This document shows positions 46,325 through 57,607 of a DNA stretch of 64,000 bases, in pieces. Under the pieces are notes generated by a model. That model saw only the letters and a program-made list of their open reading frames with translations. It did not search any database and was not told the origin of the DNA. This DNA is from Utricularia gibba (Eukaryota; Streptophyta; Magnoliopsida; Lamiales; Lentibulariaceae). A program made the position numbers and the translations under genes. The stretch's first letter is position 1, and each line of letters starts with the position of its first letter. The stretch lies in the NCBI GenBank assembly GCA_002189035.1, contig CM007990.1, positions 682,001-746,000 of the forward strand. Direction: 5' to 3'.

Positions 46325-47402
46325 CTAGAAGAAGCCAGATTTGTTGGTCTCCTGAGAAGAGCAGTGAAAGAAGCTTCCATGGCAAAATCCATAGCAATCT
46401 GTATTGTTCTCCAAGAAACTCATGTCATTCTGACTTGGGAAATCCAGAAGCAGCTGCAAAGTGGATTCCGACGAATCTTCTTCAAGTCCACTGGAAACAC
46501 AGGATTCATCTTCGTTGTGATACACATTGCTGAATTCCTTTGCTTTACCTTCGTTGAAGTTCTCGTCTTTAACCACAACCCCTGCTGCTGCTGCTTCAAT
46601 TGTCGTCGTCTCTGAGAGCGACCCACATTTCGAAACTTGGCTCGGGGACGTTTTCTGGTTACCACATTTTCTGAAAGTTTCACCCACTTCAGAGTTCCAG
46701 AGACGGAGGAAGTAGTCGGTTTGGGGCTTTTCCGTTGACGTTGGAATGAAGAGAAGAGATTCTCGAGACAATCGCGCCTCCGCTTCGAGACGGGCGCTCT
46801 CCCATTGAGCCATGTGGCGCGTCGACGGCGACGAGCGCGGCCGGGTCCCGGCGACAGCGGGGACGGCGGTTTGCTCGTGGGTCTGAGGGTCGATTCCCAT
46901 CAGAAGAAGACGCTTCTTCAAATGGGTATTCCATAAGTTCTTAATCTCGTTATCTGTACGCCCCGGAAGCTGAGAAGCAATCGCAGCCCACCTTCAAGAA
47001 AATTCGCTCAAATTGTCGCCATTAATGTCAGAGACGAAAGATCTCTGCATCAGAAATGAATGAAGAAACCTGTTTCCAAGAATGCCGTGTAATTGAACTA
47101 CAAGCTTCTCTTCCTCGGGGCTGAACGGCCCCCGTTTGATATCAGGCCGGAGATAGTTTGTCCATCGAAGACGGCAGCTTTTGCCGCAGCGAAGAAGACC
47201 TGAAGATGCAGCAACGTTAGAGATGACAAGATTTAACAAATTATGACGTGACTCCCATGAAGAAAGAACCTGCGTGCTTGGGGAGAGAGCGCCAGCTTCC
47301 ATGGCCGTTTTTGTTGATGTAATCTAGCAATTTCTCATCTTCTTCAGGAGTCCATGGCCCCTTTTTCAGCCCCTTCTTGTCACAGCACGGCGCTCTTCCC
47401 AT
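46325..47402 (-). CDS. MYB17-like: R2R3-MYB transcription factor, MYB17-like
   Basis: A DNA-binding regulator with two MYB repeats. Exons are 47402-47270, 47199-47070 and 46991-46325, the standard three-exon R2R3 layout, 309 residues. Opening [21 protein letters not shown]2 tryptophans in [14 protein letters not shown] and RLRWTNYL; R3 starts at F ([10 protein letters not shown]) with [20 protein letters not shown] and LWNTHLKK. After the MYB domain, the subgroup motif [20 protein letters not shown] and an acidic end ([20 protein letters not shown]) match the MYB16/17/106 group (subgroup 9). This group controls epidermal cell shape and cuticle, and MYB17 acts in early inflorescence development with LEAFY. 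Assignment to MYB17 over MYB16/106 is favoured by C-terminal similarity and by the adjacent remorin. Confidence 0.93.
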
Positions 47403-48850
47403 GGGAAAACACACAAACTTTTCACATGAAAAAACTTGAATTGAGCTTCAGCGTTGAAACCCGGTAACAAATTTTACACAGTAAGGATAGGTAACCACTC
47501 AACACCAACAAGACTATGAGAGTCCACTGCAAGGGTACCCCTATTTTACTCCACAATGATGAATACACAGCAGAGAAAGCAAGTGGAAATCTTTAAAAAA
47601 TTTGGAGAGAAACAGTGTGGGGTAATAAATAGCTAGGAAACCAGAGAAGGGAAAGAAAAGAAAAGCAAAAGAATCCAGCAGGAGTCAAGACAATCTGAAA
47701 TCATGATCAACCATAAATGTGAGAAGACACAACACTGAACTTCTAGGGTCAAACCGGCGATTGTTCAGCCGGGTTGAGCATTTAATGTTCTTACTAGGCT
47801 GAAATACACATGTTATACGTGTATTTTGTGCAATTAAATTCAACAACATGAACAGTATATTGAATGATTGACACAATGAAACCAAATAATTCTTATATTT
47901 ATTGCTACCTGTTGTTTCCTTGTTCTCAGGTATGCTCCATTCAATTCCTGCAAGAAACTCACATTTTGTTTATGTGGACACAGCATCGATCAGAAAGATT
48001 TCATATTGATGGAGGTAAGGACAAAGCAAAAAGAGGAAGATATAAATTTCAGTTCTTAACTTGGAGGGATGCTGATTACAGTAATACTCGAGTATTTATC
48101 CATAATGGAATGTACAGACAACAGTGAAAAAGAATTGCCAAGTTCCAGCACAGAATACAACAAATGCCACTCTGTTATGCGTTATAAATGCAATATGAAT
48201 ACAAATTAACAAACTGAGGTAAGGGAGAAGGAATTTACCAAGGAAAAAAGCAAGAAGTGGAGGGTGCGCTGTGAACCTACAATGACAGCACATAGTAAAC
48301 CAGGCGATGGCCAAGCATCTGTATTGAAACTCCATTTCTAATCAACTTCAGTTCAGAGGAAACCTTAATCATGTATATAATTTCATGAGATTCTAATTTC
48401 TTAACTTGACCATAGCCTATAGGCTTAGGAGGTAAAATGAATTGGATGTCAACAGCAAATAGACATGCGAGTATCATCCTTTATTGCTACAAAAACCCTG
48501 GGATATCTCCATAAAGAGATTGACAGCTGTGAGGATGAGAGCATTCAATGAGGTCTATTTAATGCTGATAGAGAAAATTCTACAATGAATGCCAACATCT
48601 CCACCTACTCTGACATCCCATCACCTTCGCACTGCAAAATATGGTCCCATTCCCCTTTGCATTCACATTTGTTGGTCTCACCAATGTTTAAGCAGTCAAC
48701 ACCAAGGGAAAGTTTGAGGAATTGAAAGATTTCAATTCCAGTAATATAATGAGATGAATATCCCACAAACGCCAAAGTATCAACACCACACATAATGAAA
48801 TTGTTTCCAATGACCAAAAGGAAATAGTGCGGCTACAATCAACTCACAAG
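47403..48850. other. MYB17-like promoter and intergenic region
   Basis: About 1.4 kb of moderately AT-rich DNA. Open frames of 60-90 codons occur on both strands without recognisable motifs. No gene supported. Confidence 0.35.
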
Positions 48851-48868
48851 GAAGTGTGGTTTCAGTGC

Positions 48869-49124
48869 TCAGACTGCATCGATCGCGGTTTTCTCTCTAG
48901 CTTCTTCAATTTCTATCCCACCAGCCCCACCTACAGCACACCCACATGTGCATGCCCATGTGAGTGTCGGCATATAGATACACAGATATGCACGCATTAA
49001 AGACATCTGCAAAGTTCAATTGACAGGGATCCCACATTTCTTTGATTTCAAAATCTTTGAAGTGTTTCTCAGTGATCCACGCTTTCCATTGTGGGTGTAC
49101 TTCCGGTGGCATTTCTTCGTTCAT
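48869..49124 (-). other. Weak candidate: two-exon small gene, about 53 residues, unknown function
   Basis: The exon 49124-49025 begins ATG in the context MNEEMPPEVHPQWKAWITEK, followed by HFKDFEIKEMWDP. A donor CCCT|GTCAAT joins in phase to 48930-48869 (after CTGTAG), giving CGAGGIEIEEAREKTAIDAV and a stop. The composition is protein-like and phases agree, but the donor is weak and I know no family. Exon-like sequence further upstream (to about 49970) could be its leader, and the DYW-type PPR gene would then share a divergent promoter with it. Confidence 0.3.
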
Positions 49125-49344
49125 TTATCACCGAAGTCTTTGTTGTGTTTGTGCAGCCACAGAAATATATTCAATACAAAAGAAACTCAGAATCTCCTCC
49201 TTTACTCCTCGTAGGTTCATATCAGAGTTTCTTTGTCAACGAATCAAATTGGCAATTTTCCCTTCAGATACAGGAAAAGCAGCGGCAGCGGCGGCTTCCC
49301 TGTCTAGCGTGACGCCTTATGATGATTGATTCAATCTCCCCATA

Positions 49345-50141
49345 CCCCAGATTTCAAAAGCATCCCAAAACCGCAGAAAGTCGTCATCGAAGTGAATAAA
49401 TAACTCCATGGGCTCAACAGAGCCACAAATTCAACACAAGATCATTGACAATTGCAACTTGTCCTAGAAAGGAATTTCAAACATCAGCAACTCGTTCAGG
49501 GAGATCATCAGGGCTTGATGCTTTAGACTAAATTAGTGCAACGTTTTTCAAGACTACGATACCGGATGTGGGTTTTTGCAAGCCAGCCTACTTGTGCAAG
49601 AAGCTAATTGCAGGTTCGGCCCCAGAGACAGCATCTACACGAAGTCGAATGATAAGGTACAAGCCAAATGAGGAACTAGAAAGCTCACTAACTCAGTATC
49701 CTGTCTGCATTTACACTTCACAAAACTCACCGACTCTCAACAGTCTTCACAACTACAGAGAAAGCTCATATTGACCGACAATTTTTCCAGAAAATTCAGC
49801 CCTAATCACTTCAAAACGGCATCAATAGTCTAGATTTTCACGAAACCAATCGCAAAGAAAATGATTTACCGGCGTCGACTTTGCGGCAGAGGAAACCAAC
49901 CGGCGGCAAAAATGCGAAGAAAGAGCAGAAAGCTGCGCAACCAATGACGAAACTTGATTACTGACGACGCGTAGAAAGACTTTTACCCACTGTAAATTTC
50001 CTTTTTACCGTTTTTTCTTGTGAGGGTTGATTGATTATTTTACCGTGGATTAATTAAATCATTATTCAAATAATATTCGCGTCACGGCAACATTCTGGGT
50101 TCTGGTTGATCTTTTACTGTAGCATCTGGAAGAAGTGTGAG
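49345..50141. promoter_or_regulatory. Region upstream of the DYW-type PPR gene
   Basis: Spacer and probable promoter/leader. Around 49870-49970 an exon-like stretch followed on the minus strand by G|GTAAATC could be the leader of the small gene candidate. Nothing else is seen. Confidence 0.3.
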
Positions 50142-52517
50142 ATGCGAAAAACTGTTTCGGGGATTGCGAACTGGACTCATGGGGAAGCTCTAGTCATTAA
50201 GGCGAATAAGCATCTAGGGGGGTTGCTAAGAGACGGTAAAGTTGATGATGCTAGAAAGGTGTTCGACGAAATGCCAAAGCGTGATGAGTTTACGTGGAAC
50301 ACAATGCTAACTGGCTATGCAAATGCAGGAAGGATAGTTGAAGCCGAGAAACTCTTCGAGGAGATTCCAAAGAGGAGTTCAGTTACTTGGTCAGCGCTTG
50401 TTTCCGGTTACTGTAACGCCGGCTGTGAAGATGAGAGCTTCCGGTTGTTTTATGAAATGCAGCACGAGGGGCATAGGCCTAGTCAGTTCACTTTGGGTAG
50501 CCTCCTGAGGCTGTGTTCCATTAAGGGCTTTTTGTCTAGAGGTGAGCAAATTCATGGTTATGCTGTGAAGTCTAGATTCGATAAGGATGTTTTTGTTGTT
50601 ACTGCTCTCATAGATGTTTATGCAAAATGTTTGTGCGTGATGGAAGCTGAATATCTCTTCAAGGGTATGTCTGAAGGCAGAAATCATGTGACTTGGACTG
50701 CAATGATCAATGGCTACTCCCTAAACGGTGATGCTGTCAAAACCATTCACTGCTTTGCAGCAATGAGGTCCGAAGCTGTGGAAGCCAACCAGTACACATT
50801 CCCTGGTGTACTGGCATCCTGTGGCTCTTTGCTTGACCTCGAGTTTGGATCCCAGGTTCACAGTTGTGTTATTCATGGTGGTTTTAGCGCTAACTTGTTT
50901 GTGCAGAGTGCATTGGTTGACATGTACTCAAGATGTGGGGACTTGACAAGTGCCTGGAAAGTGGTTGAATCAATGAAGGTGGATGATTCCATTTCTTGGA
51001 ATGCGTTGATTCATGGATGTGTTAGCCATGGTTTAGTGCAGCAAGCACTGATTCTGTTCAAAACGATGCATGCCAAGGGTATGAAACTTGATGAATTCAC
51101 ATACCCCTCAGCCATAAACTCTCTATCTTCGATGAAAGATGTGGGGAACAGTTACTGCATTCATTCCTTGGTTGTGAAGTTTGGATTTGAGGATAATACT
51201 CTGGTCAGCAATGCTCTGATTGACATGTATGCTAAGCAGAGCAACCTCAATTGCGCAAGTAAGTTGTTTGAGCTTATGGTGGAAAAGGATGTTGTTTCCT
51301 GGACCTCCCTCATTACTGGCTGTGCTCACAGTGGTTGCCATGATCAAGCTTTAAAGTTGTTCTGTAGAATGAGGAGCAGCGGCACTAAACCTGATTCTGT
51401 AGTTATTTCCAGTTCTTTGAGTTCGTGTGCAGAGCTGACTCTGCTTGAATTAGGACAGCAACTTCATGCGAATTCAATCAAGTCTGGGATTGAGGAGGCA
51501 TTATCAGTTAACAATTCCCTTATCTCACTATACGCACACTGTGGGTGCTTAGAGCAGGCAACTAGAGTTTTTAACTCCATGGAATCAAAGAGTGTCATCT
51601 CTTGGACAGCACTGATCATGGGGTATGCTCAAAATGGCGAAGGGATGAAGGCAGTTGAGCTTCATGAGCGCATGATAGCATCTGGTGTAAGGCCAGACTC
51701 CATAACTTTCATTGGGTTGCTGTTTGCTTGCAGCCATGGAGGACTGACTGAACTGGGGCGACGCTACTTTGATTCCATGGTAAAAGAGTACAGAATCACA
51801 CCTGTTTCGGATCACTATGCTTGCATGATTGATCTCCTTGGCCGATCTGGGAAACTGCATGAGGCAGAAGAGTTGCTTAATAGAATGACTGCGGAGCCCG
51901 ATGCAGCAGTGTGGAAATCTTTACTTTCAGCATGCCGATTGCATGGAAACATGGATCTTGCAAGAAAAGCTGCAGCAAAGGTCTTTGAACTGGAACCCCA
52001 TGATCCTGTCCCATATGTTATTTTAGCCAACATGTATGCTTCTGCTGGGAAGTGGCAAGAAGCTGCTTCCATTAGAAAACTGATGAAATCCAAGGGAATT
52101 GGCAAAGAACCAGGTCATAGCTGGATGGAAATCAAGGGTGAAGTGCACACTTTCACGTCCGAGGATCGGACTCATCCGGAATCCAGGCTGATCTTCTCGA
52201 AAGTTGATGAGGTACTGATGCGGATCAAGGGAGTTGGTTACGTCCCAGATGTGAAATTTGCACTTCATGACATAGACGAAGACTGGAAAACACAGGGTCT
52301 GGCGTATCACGGAGAGAAACTGGCTGTGGCATATGGCTTACTGAAGCTGCCTGAGGGAGCCCCTATTCACATATACAAGAACATTCGTGTCTGTGGAGAT
52401 TGCCACAGTGCAATGAAGTTCATATCCTCTGTTTATAACCGCCACATTGTCCTGAGGGATTCAAATAGATTTCATCATTTTAGAGGTGGTGACTGCTCTT
52501 GTGCTGATTACTGGTAG
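50142..52517 (+). CDS. Pentatricopeptide repeat protein with E/E+ and DYW deaminase domains
   Basis: An intronless PLS-class PPR gene, 791 residues from ATG 50142 (MRKTVSGIANW). A frame extension upstream starts only with TTG and is ignored. About 18 P/L/S repeats run from residue 25 to 590, e.g. ARKVFDEMPKRDEFTWNTML, LRLCSIKGFLSRGEQIHGYA, FVQSALVDMYSRCGDLTSAW and SVISWTALIMGYAQNGEGMK. The E domain (AAVWKSLLSACRLHGN...YVILANMYASAGKWQEA) leads to DYW with the zinc/catalytic HxE in YHGEKLAVAYGLL, IRVCGDCHSAMKFIS and the terminal CSCADYW. All residues expected for a cytidine deaminase are present, so it can be predicted to edit C to U in chloroplast or mitochondrial RNA. In this neighbourhood the Arabidopsis counterpart is, from memory, At3g61170. 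The target site is unknown. Confidence 0.93.
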   Translation: MRKTVSGIANWTHGEALVIKANKHLGGLLRDGKVDDARKVFDEMPKRDEFTWNTMLTGYANAGRIVEAEKLFEEIPKRSSVTWSALVSGYCNAGCEDESFRLFYEMQHEGHRPSQFTLGSLLRLCSIKGFLSRGEQIHGYAVKSRFDKDVFVVTALIDVYAKCLCVMEAEYLFKGMSEGRNHVTWTAMINGYSLNGDAVKTIHCFAAMRSEAVEANQYTFPGVLASCGSLLDLEFGSQVHSCVIHGGFSANLFVQSALVDMYSRCGDLTSAWKVVESMKVDDSISWNALIHGCVSHGLVQQALILFKTMHAKGMKLDEFTYPSAINSLSSMKDVGNSYCIHSLVVKFGFEDNTLVSNALIDMYAKQSNLNCASKLFELMVEKDVVSWTSLITGCAHSGCHDQALKLFCRMRSSGTKPDSVVISSSLSSCAELTLLELGQQLHANSIKSGIEEALSVNNSLISLYAHCGCLEQATRVFNSMESKSVISWTALIMGYAQNGEGMKAVELHERMIASGVRPDSITFIGLLFACSHGGLTELGRRYFDSMVKEYRITPVSDHYACMIDLLGRSGKLHEAEELLNRMTAEPDAAVWKSLLSACRLHGNMDLARKAAAKVFELEPHDPVPYVILANMYASAGKWQEAASIRKLMKSKGIGKEPGHSWMEIKGEVHTFTSEDRTHPESRLIFSKVDEVLMRIKGVGYVPDVKFALHDIDEDWKTQGLAYHGEKLAVAYGLLKLPEGAPIHIYKNIRVCGDCHSAMKFISSVYNRHIVLRDSNRFHHFRGGDCSCADYW

Positions 52518-52814
52518 AAGTTCTGACCCTTCGCTTCCTCTCTAACAGTTCAAAAGAACAGGTTCTTTTGTAACAAGTCACTCTTCTGCTTCCCGGGTGC
52601 AGTCTGGGATCCGGTCTTGCGTTTCAGAGTGTATTTGGGCACTAAAGAAGAGAAGAAAATAGATTGATAGACACAGCAGGCACTTGACAGCAATATTGGA
52701 TCGCCTGTCTGCAGGTCTAAAAGGTTCAGGTTTCCCTTACAATGGCTTTTTGAAACGGCTCCTGAAAATGTCTGCCTCCAGATATGAAGACACGCTGAAG
52801 CAATGATAAACATT

Positions 52815-54774
52815 TTAGAGTTTCCGGGAGGCCTTGAGGTTAAAATCATGTTTTATGAGGTTTGCTCTTAGAAGCATGCTTCTAACTTCACGCTCGAATT
52901 CACCTCCAGTTTGCAGGACACGTTGAAAGGTCCCATTCCTCTGGTCAGCATGCCTAGCGTAAAGGATTTTGTTGTGGGAGTCAATTCGTGCCTGCCATGG
53001 AGGTGTTGAGAAGTTGGATAAACAAGAACATTCAACAGGTTACCAGTCACGGGAGCTAGGATACGAGTGATGGATGGAGAATTATTTACCTGTATCTGGT
53101 CATTTGTGATAAGAGCTTCAAGCTCCTTCTCCAAGCCAGAAATGGTTGTCTTGAAGGCGTTTGCCATCATATGAAGATCCACAGAGACATATGGGAGTGT
53201 GTACTGAATCAGAGCTTTGCTTCGAATCTGTTGGTAAAGAGTCTCCACATGATCATGTAAATGGATATCAAGCAATAAATTTGCCTTGAGATTTTCGAGA
53301 TACCCCAAACACGAAGCATACTGGCTGAAAAACAAGAGAATTCAGGTCAAAAGATGAAACTAGGTCAATGAACTAGCGACCGGTTTATCCAAGAAGCAAG
53401 AAAAAAAACCCTAGTGACTGATCTTTTGCCATCTTGTCATCGCCAAACTGGTTTACCTCTTATAGAAATCATTGATAAGTTCTCTTACTTCAGGTACCAA
53501 TTCCAGGAAATCCCTGAAGTTTACATTGTCTATGACTTTGCTCTGCCAGCCATGAGAGTGCACTTCACTGAGGTTCACAAGCAATTCAGCTTAAGCAGTG
53601 AAGAGACAAAATTTACCTTTAGTTCAGCCCGATCGAACGTTGCAAGTGCACATAGACTACCGTATGTTGCAACATCTTGGGGAGCAATTACTTCAGTGTA
53701 ATGGTTACCCAGTTCAGGCCCAGTTTCGAGAAACTACAAACACAATTACAGGCAAAGTCAGTACAGAATTCATATTTTCGTATGAGTGGATGAAAGGGCT
53801 GCATCAGCATAACCATACCTTTCGTGCAGCAAGCTTATACTTTTTCCCCTCTAGATATGCTAATCCGGCCGCACAGCGAAGTTTTGCGACGATGATGGGA
53901 TCCAGTAAATCTTGGCTTTGCTCAGCCTTGCTAACGTAGCTAGCAACATGAATAAACTGGCCCATCTCAATGCTAACAAGGATGGCATTCAAACACATAC
54001 TAGTAATATGTTTTGCCGTAGTGCAGTAGTCACGAGTTCGAACATAGCTCTTGAAGGCCTCACCCAGCTGACCGTGCGCATAGTAGAAATCCCCAAAATC
54101 GTTGTACCCCATCCGAATGCTCTCCTTGATCAGATTTGTCTGCAAAACAAATGGAATCCTATCTTATGTTCATGCTTCTACTTGCACATTGCTCTGAGGA
54201 AGAATTGCAACCATCCGAAGCATTGAAATAAGCGACGACGAGCATGCTCTTGCTATGCAAGCACAGCGGCAATCAGAGAAGCAGGAAATTAGCAAAAGCA
54301 TAGAAACTGGTAAGAAGTGAGGATTCGTACTCTGTAAGCAGTGAGTTCCGACTCGAGCTTCTCCTTTCTTGACTCGGCGCGTCGATCGACGGCATCGGAC
54401 CAGGAATTATCCGAACCATATTTTGGTCCCAAGCGACCATCAATTTTAGCGACGACTTCTCTAAACAGCTGCGTGTTCTCACCCTTCTTAATCTCATCAT
54501 ACGCCATCCTCAGCGCCTCCGACTGCATCGACGGGACTCCACATACGTCAGCAATGAAAAGTAGGCGAGATACCTTCGTTCGCCCACTGTACAGAGCCGC
54601 GTACGCCTCGATGTCGAGCTGCTCGCCGCTGATCACGGCACGGTGCCTCTGCGACTCGCCGTTGGCGTAGACGTCTTCGTCGTCGACGATGGCTTCGTTC
54701 GCATCCTCCCCGGTTTCCATCATGAGTGTACAAGTTCCAGTGCAGGAAGTATCTTTAGGGCTTTTCTTCAACAT
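52815..54774 (-). CDS. CSN1 (FUS6): COP9 signalosome subunit 1 (CSN1/FUSCA6)
   Basis: A PCI-domain subunit of the COP9 signalosome, which removes NEDD8/RUB from cullins and so controls SCF and CUL4 ligases; in plants it is needed for darkness repression of photomorphogenesis. Exons are 54774-54331, 54139-53819, 53733-53617, 53542-53457, 53324-53090 and 52991-52815, 459 residues, in frame throughout. Landmarks are [140 protein letters not shown] and the end [20 protein letters not shown]...RKL. The first ATG is taken as start; an internal MMETGED start is possible. The gene is tail-to-tail with the DYW PPR gene. Confidence 0.96.
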
Positions 54775-55187
54775 TTTTTCATGTTCTTCAAGTAACTATT
54801 CATCCCCATTAGTTGGGCTCAACAAACCTTCAAGGCCCATTTAGGCCCAGACCATCTGCATTCAAAATTTTATACAATATTTTTAATTTTCAAATAATAT
54901 TAAATAAATTCACATAATCTACTTAAAATTAGATAAGTTTAAAATATAAACTTTATAAATATATATATATTTAAAATACTCATATATTTTTGTAGTTATA
55001 CTTAAAAAAATAAAAATATTATTTAAAATAAATATGAATGAATTTTAATTTAAATATTAATACAACACTAAAATTCTGCAGTTTGGGGGAGTTCCCATTC
55101 TCACAAAAAACTGGTGATGGGCAGTGGGCGGTGGCGCCCTTCCCCGACGCACAACAGACAGCACTCGTCTTCTTCATCTCGCCTCTG
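54775..55187. promoter_or_regulatory. CSN1 promoter with site II motifs, then AT-rich spacer
   Basis: TTGGGCT near 54812, AGGCCCAT at 54833-54840 and AGGCCCAG near 54843 form a site II-type cluster within 80 bp of the CSN1 start. From 54880 to 55080 the DNA is almost purely A/T. The rest is the 3' end of the F-box gene. Confidence 0.5.
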
Positions 55188-56269
55188 TTACTTGGTTGCT
55201 AGTTGTTTGTCTGGTAAGTTAGCAGGGAGTATAAGCACAGAATCCACGCAGAGTCCACCTTTGGTATGCGTACAGTCAATCTGAGTCAGAGAAAATTTGA
55301 TGCTTAGAGGTGAGTTTGGGTCCTCGACGGCGAAGTTTCCGACATGGTAGTTCACCCATGATCCGACGTTGTCCAGCTTCAGTCTGGAGGAGGCGCTCTG
55401 CCCATCTTTCGTCTTGAATGAAAGGTGCACCGGCTTAACGTCCCAGCCGTGGATATTTTCGGAGTTCCGGCGGTGGTGCCATGTTCTCCGGTCTGGCTTC
55501 CCTAGGCTGAGGCGGAAGAAGAGGCTGTATGTTCCTCGTGGGAACTGGAACTCGAGCTCCCCGTCTACTTCCACCCACCATATCTGGTTCAGATACGCCA
55601 CTGTCCCGAATCTGGATCAGTACAAAGAGCATTGTAATGAGTTGGAATGGAATAGAGATCGGAAGACAAAGCTCAGTTGCAATGACAGATCATACAAATG
55701 TTTGCTATCTATCACAGAGGTTGTTCAAAAAGAAAATTGCAGAAATCCAAGAATTGAAGAACGTGGGAATCCCACCTGGATTCTTGTGTCTGAATCTGAT
55801 TCCAGTAGCGCCGATCATTGATCCCGGTGATGTTCATCCCTTTGGAGGAAATCGCCAAGCAGACTCCCCCTGTTCGCTTATCGATCCAAACTTCCTGCAC
55901 CATGGAACCACGCGGGTCAATTTCTAGGGTAAAGAAGATGCACAAATCACCATTTTCAAACCCACCCACCTTCGTCCCGTCGTCAAAAGCACGTGGGCGA
56001 GAAAGCCCTACAAAGATATCCCTCTTCCTCGACTCCCCAATCGCCGGATCGGGCAAATTCGCGAGGATATACTTGTAACTGGAAGGCAATTTCGGAGCCC
56101 ATATGAAATCGGCGGACGAGGCGTCTCTAAACGCCCGATTCACCCTCGCCAAAGCGGCGACCTCCGTCGGCTCCAAGAAATACAAGATTCGGGCGACGCA
56201 AGATTCCGCCAAATCATCCAACCCCGTGCCAAGGGAACCTCTTGGCGGTGAAGAAACGTTAGCTCCCAT
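55188..56269 (-). CDS. PP2-A13-like: F-box protein with PP2-like (lectin-type) domain, PP2-A13-like
   Basis: An F-box protein predicted to serve as a substrate receptor in SCF ubiquitin ligases, with a C-terminal phloem-protein-2 domain likely to bind carbohydrate or glycoprotein. Exons are 56269-55970, 55894-55776 and 55611-55188, 280 residues. The start MGANVSSPPRGSLGTGLDDL is the family N-terminus; upstream in-frame codons are leader. The F-box is DLAESCVARILYFLEPTEVA with ARVNRAFRDASSADFIWAPK. The PP2 domain shows VWIDKRTGGVCLAISSKGMN, ITGINDRRYW, YLNQIWWVEVDGELEFQFPR, IHGWDVKPVHLSF and LTQIDCTHTKGGLCVDSVLI. No frame break. The best match in memory is Arabidopsis PP2-A13 (At3g61060), which fits the surrounding gene order. 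Confidence 0.92.
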
Positions 56270-57607
56270 ACAGATAGCGGCTACCTTTTCGATCTCGAGT
56301 CCGGAAAACACAGGAATTTGGATTGAATCTTCCGGATTCCGTCAGTTTTATACCGGCCGGACTCCAGATCTGAGAACGTTTTGAACACGTCGATCCCAAG
56401 TGGCGAGCGTCCGACGTGGAACAAGCGTTTCAGCGTTATCTTTAAGGATCCAACTTCGTCACTTTCAGGCCACTGGATTTGCGTAACCGGCGCAACCCAT
56501 CCCCGTGTGCACCTAACCGTGGGCTGGGTCCAAAGGAACCGGTCGCAGTCAAAGGCGACGAGCCCCCAGCGTCACAACACGCGCTATGGATCCACCAGAA
56601 GGAACCAGACATTGAGCCAACCTCATTTTACTAACTATAAAAAGCTTGACTCGTTTTGAATATTATAATTTACGATCCAAAATAATTTAATCATAAATTT
56701 GTCGAATTTGATTGCATATATATTATACGTACGTGTTGTTTATTAATATGTGATTCAGTTATGTAGAATATAATTATCAATAAGATTTATAAAATTATTT
56801 CATAACTTTTAATATATTAAATTAAATATTATATAATTTAATATGATAATAAAAATATTTTTTAAATATATATAATATAATATATTAAAACATAATTTTA
56901 ATAATTTCAATATTTTTTAAATTTAATATTAAAGTGAAACCCAAACTCATACCAATGATAGTATGAGACAACACTAAATAAGGATGTTGATTATCTATAA
57001 GAGAGATAATGTATAATAAAAGGATTAGTGACGATACTATATCCTGGAAATAGATGAGTAAGATGACATGTTTAAATAAAAATACTTTGTTAATTTTATA
57101 TGAAATCTTTTTCTCATAAAAATAGAACGTAAAACCACGAGAATTTGATATTTGAATCGAACAATATCATATCATGCGAGAGTAGGTCATGATAATTGAT
57201 AGATCAAATAATTTCAAAAATTTTATTTTACAGAACAATCTTTGTGAAAAAAATATAAAATATAAAATGATTTAATTATATTCTTTTAAAAATATTTAAT
57301 TTAATTAATAATATATTTAAATTATTTAGATTAAAATAAAGATGTCATGTATTTAAATTTAAATGATTATCATGATAAAGAGAGTGGATAATAAAATATA
57401 TCGATTCAAATATTGTCATTTCAATATTGAAATCGCATCTTAAACTACACATTTCAAGGTGTTTTGTAAAGAATATCCCAATGTCAAAAAATAGATTAAA
57501 TCAAATTATTAAGGGATCTTATCAAATGAAATGATTATAAGCGCCATTGATCAGTATTTGAGTTTTGCAGAAAGGGAAGTAAACCCTAACAGCAATTTGC
57601 AGAGGAA
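56270..57607. other. 1.3 kb intergenic, strongly AT-rich
   Basis: F-box gene leader and promoter to about 56640, then long A/T tracts to about 57540. The last stretch contains an AAACCCTAA telo-box-like motif near 57590, on the 3' side of the MADS gene. No gene seen. Confidence 0.45.

Noticed and set aside
50106..50141. Upstream extension of the DYW PPR protein
   Set aside because: It begins with TTG, not ATG. The first ATG is at 50142, and Met-Arg-Lys is a normal start.
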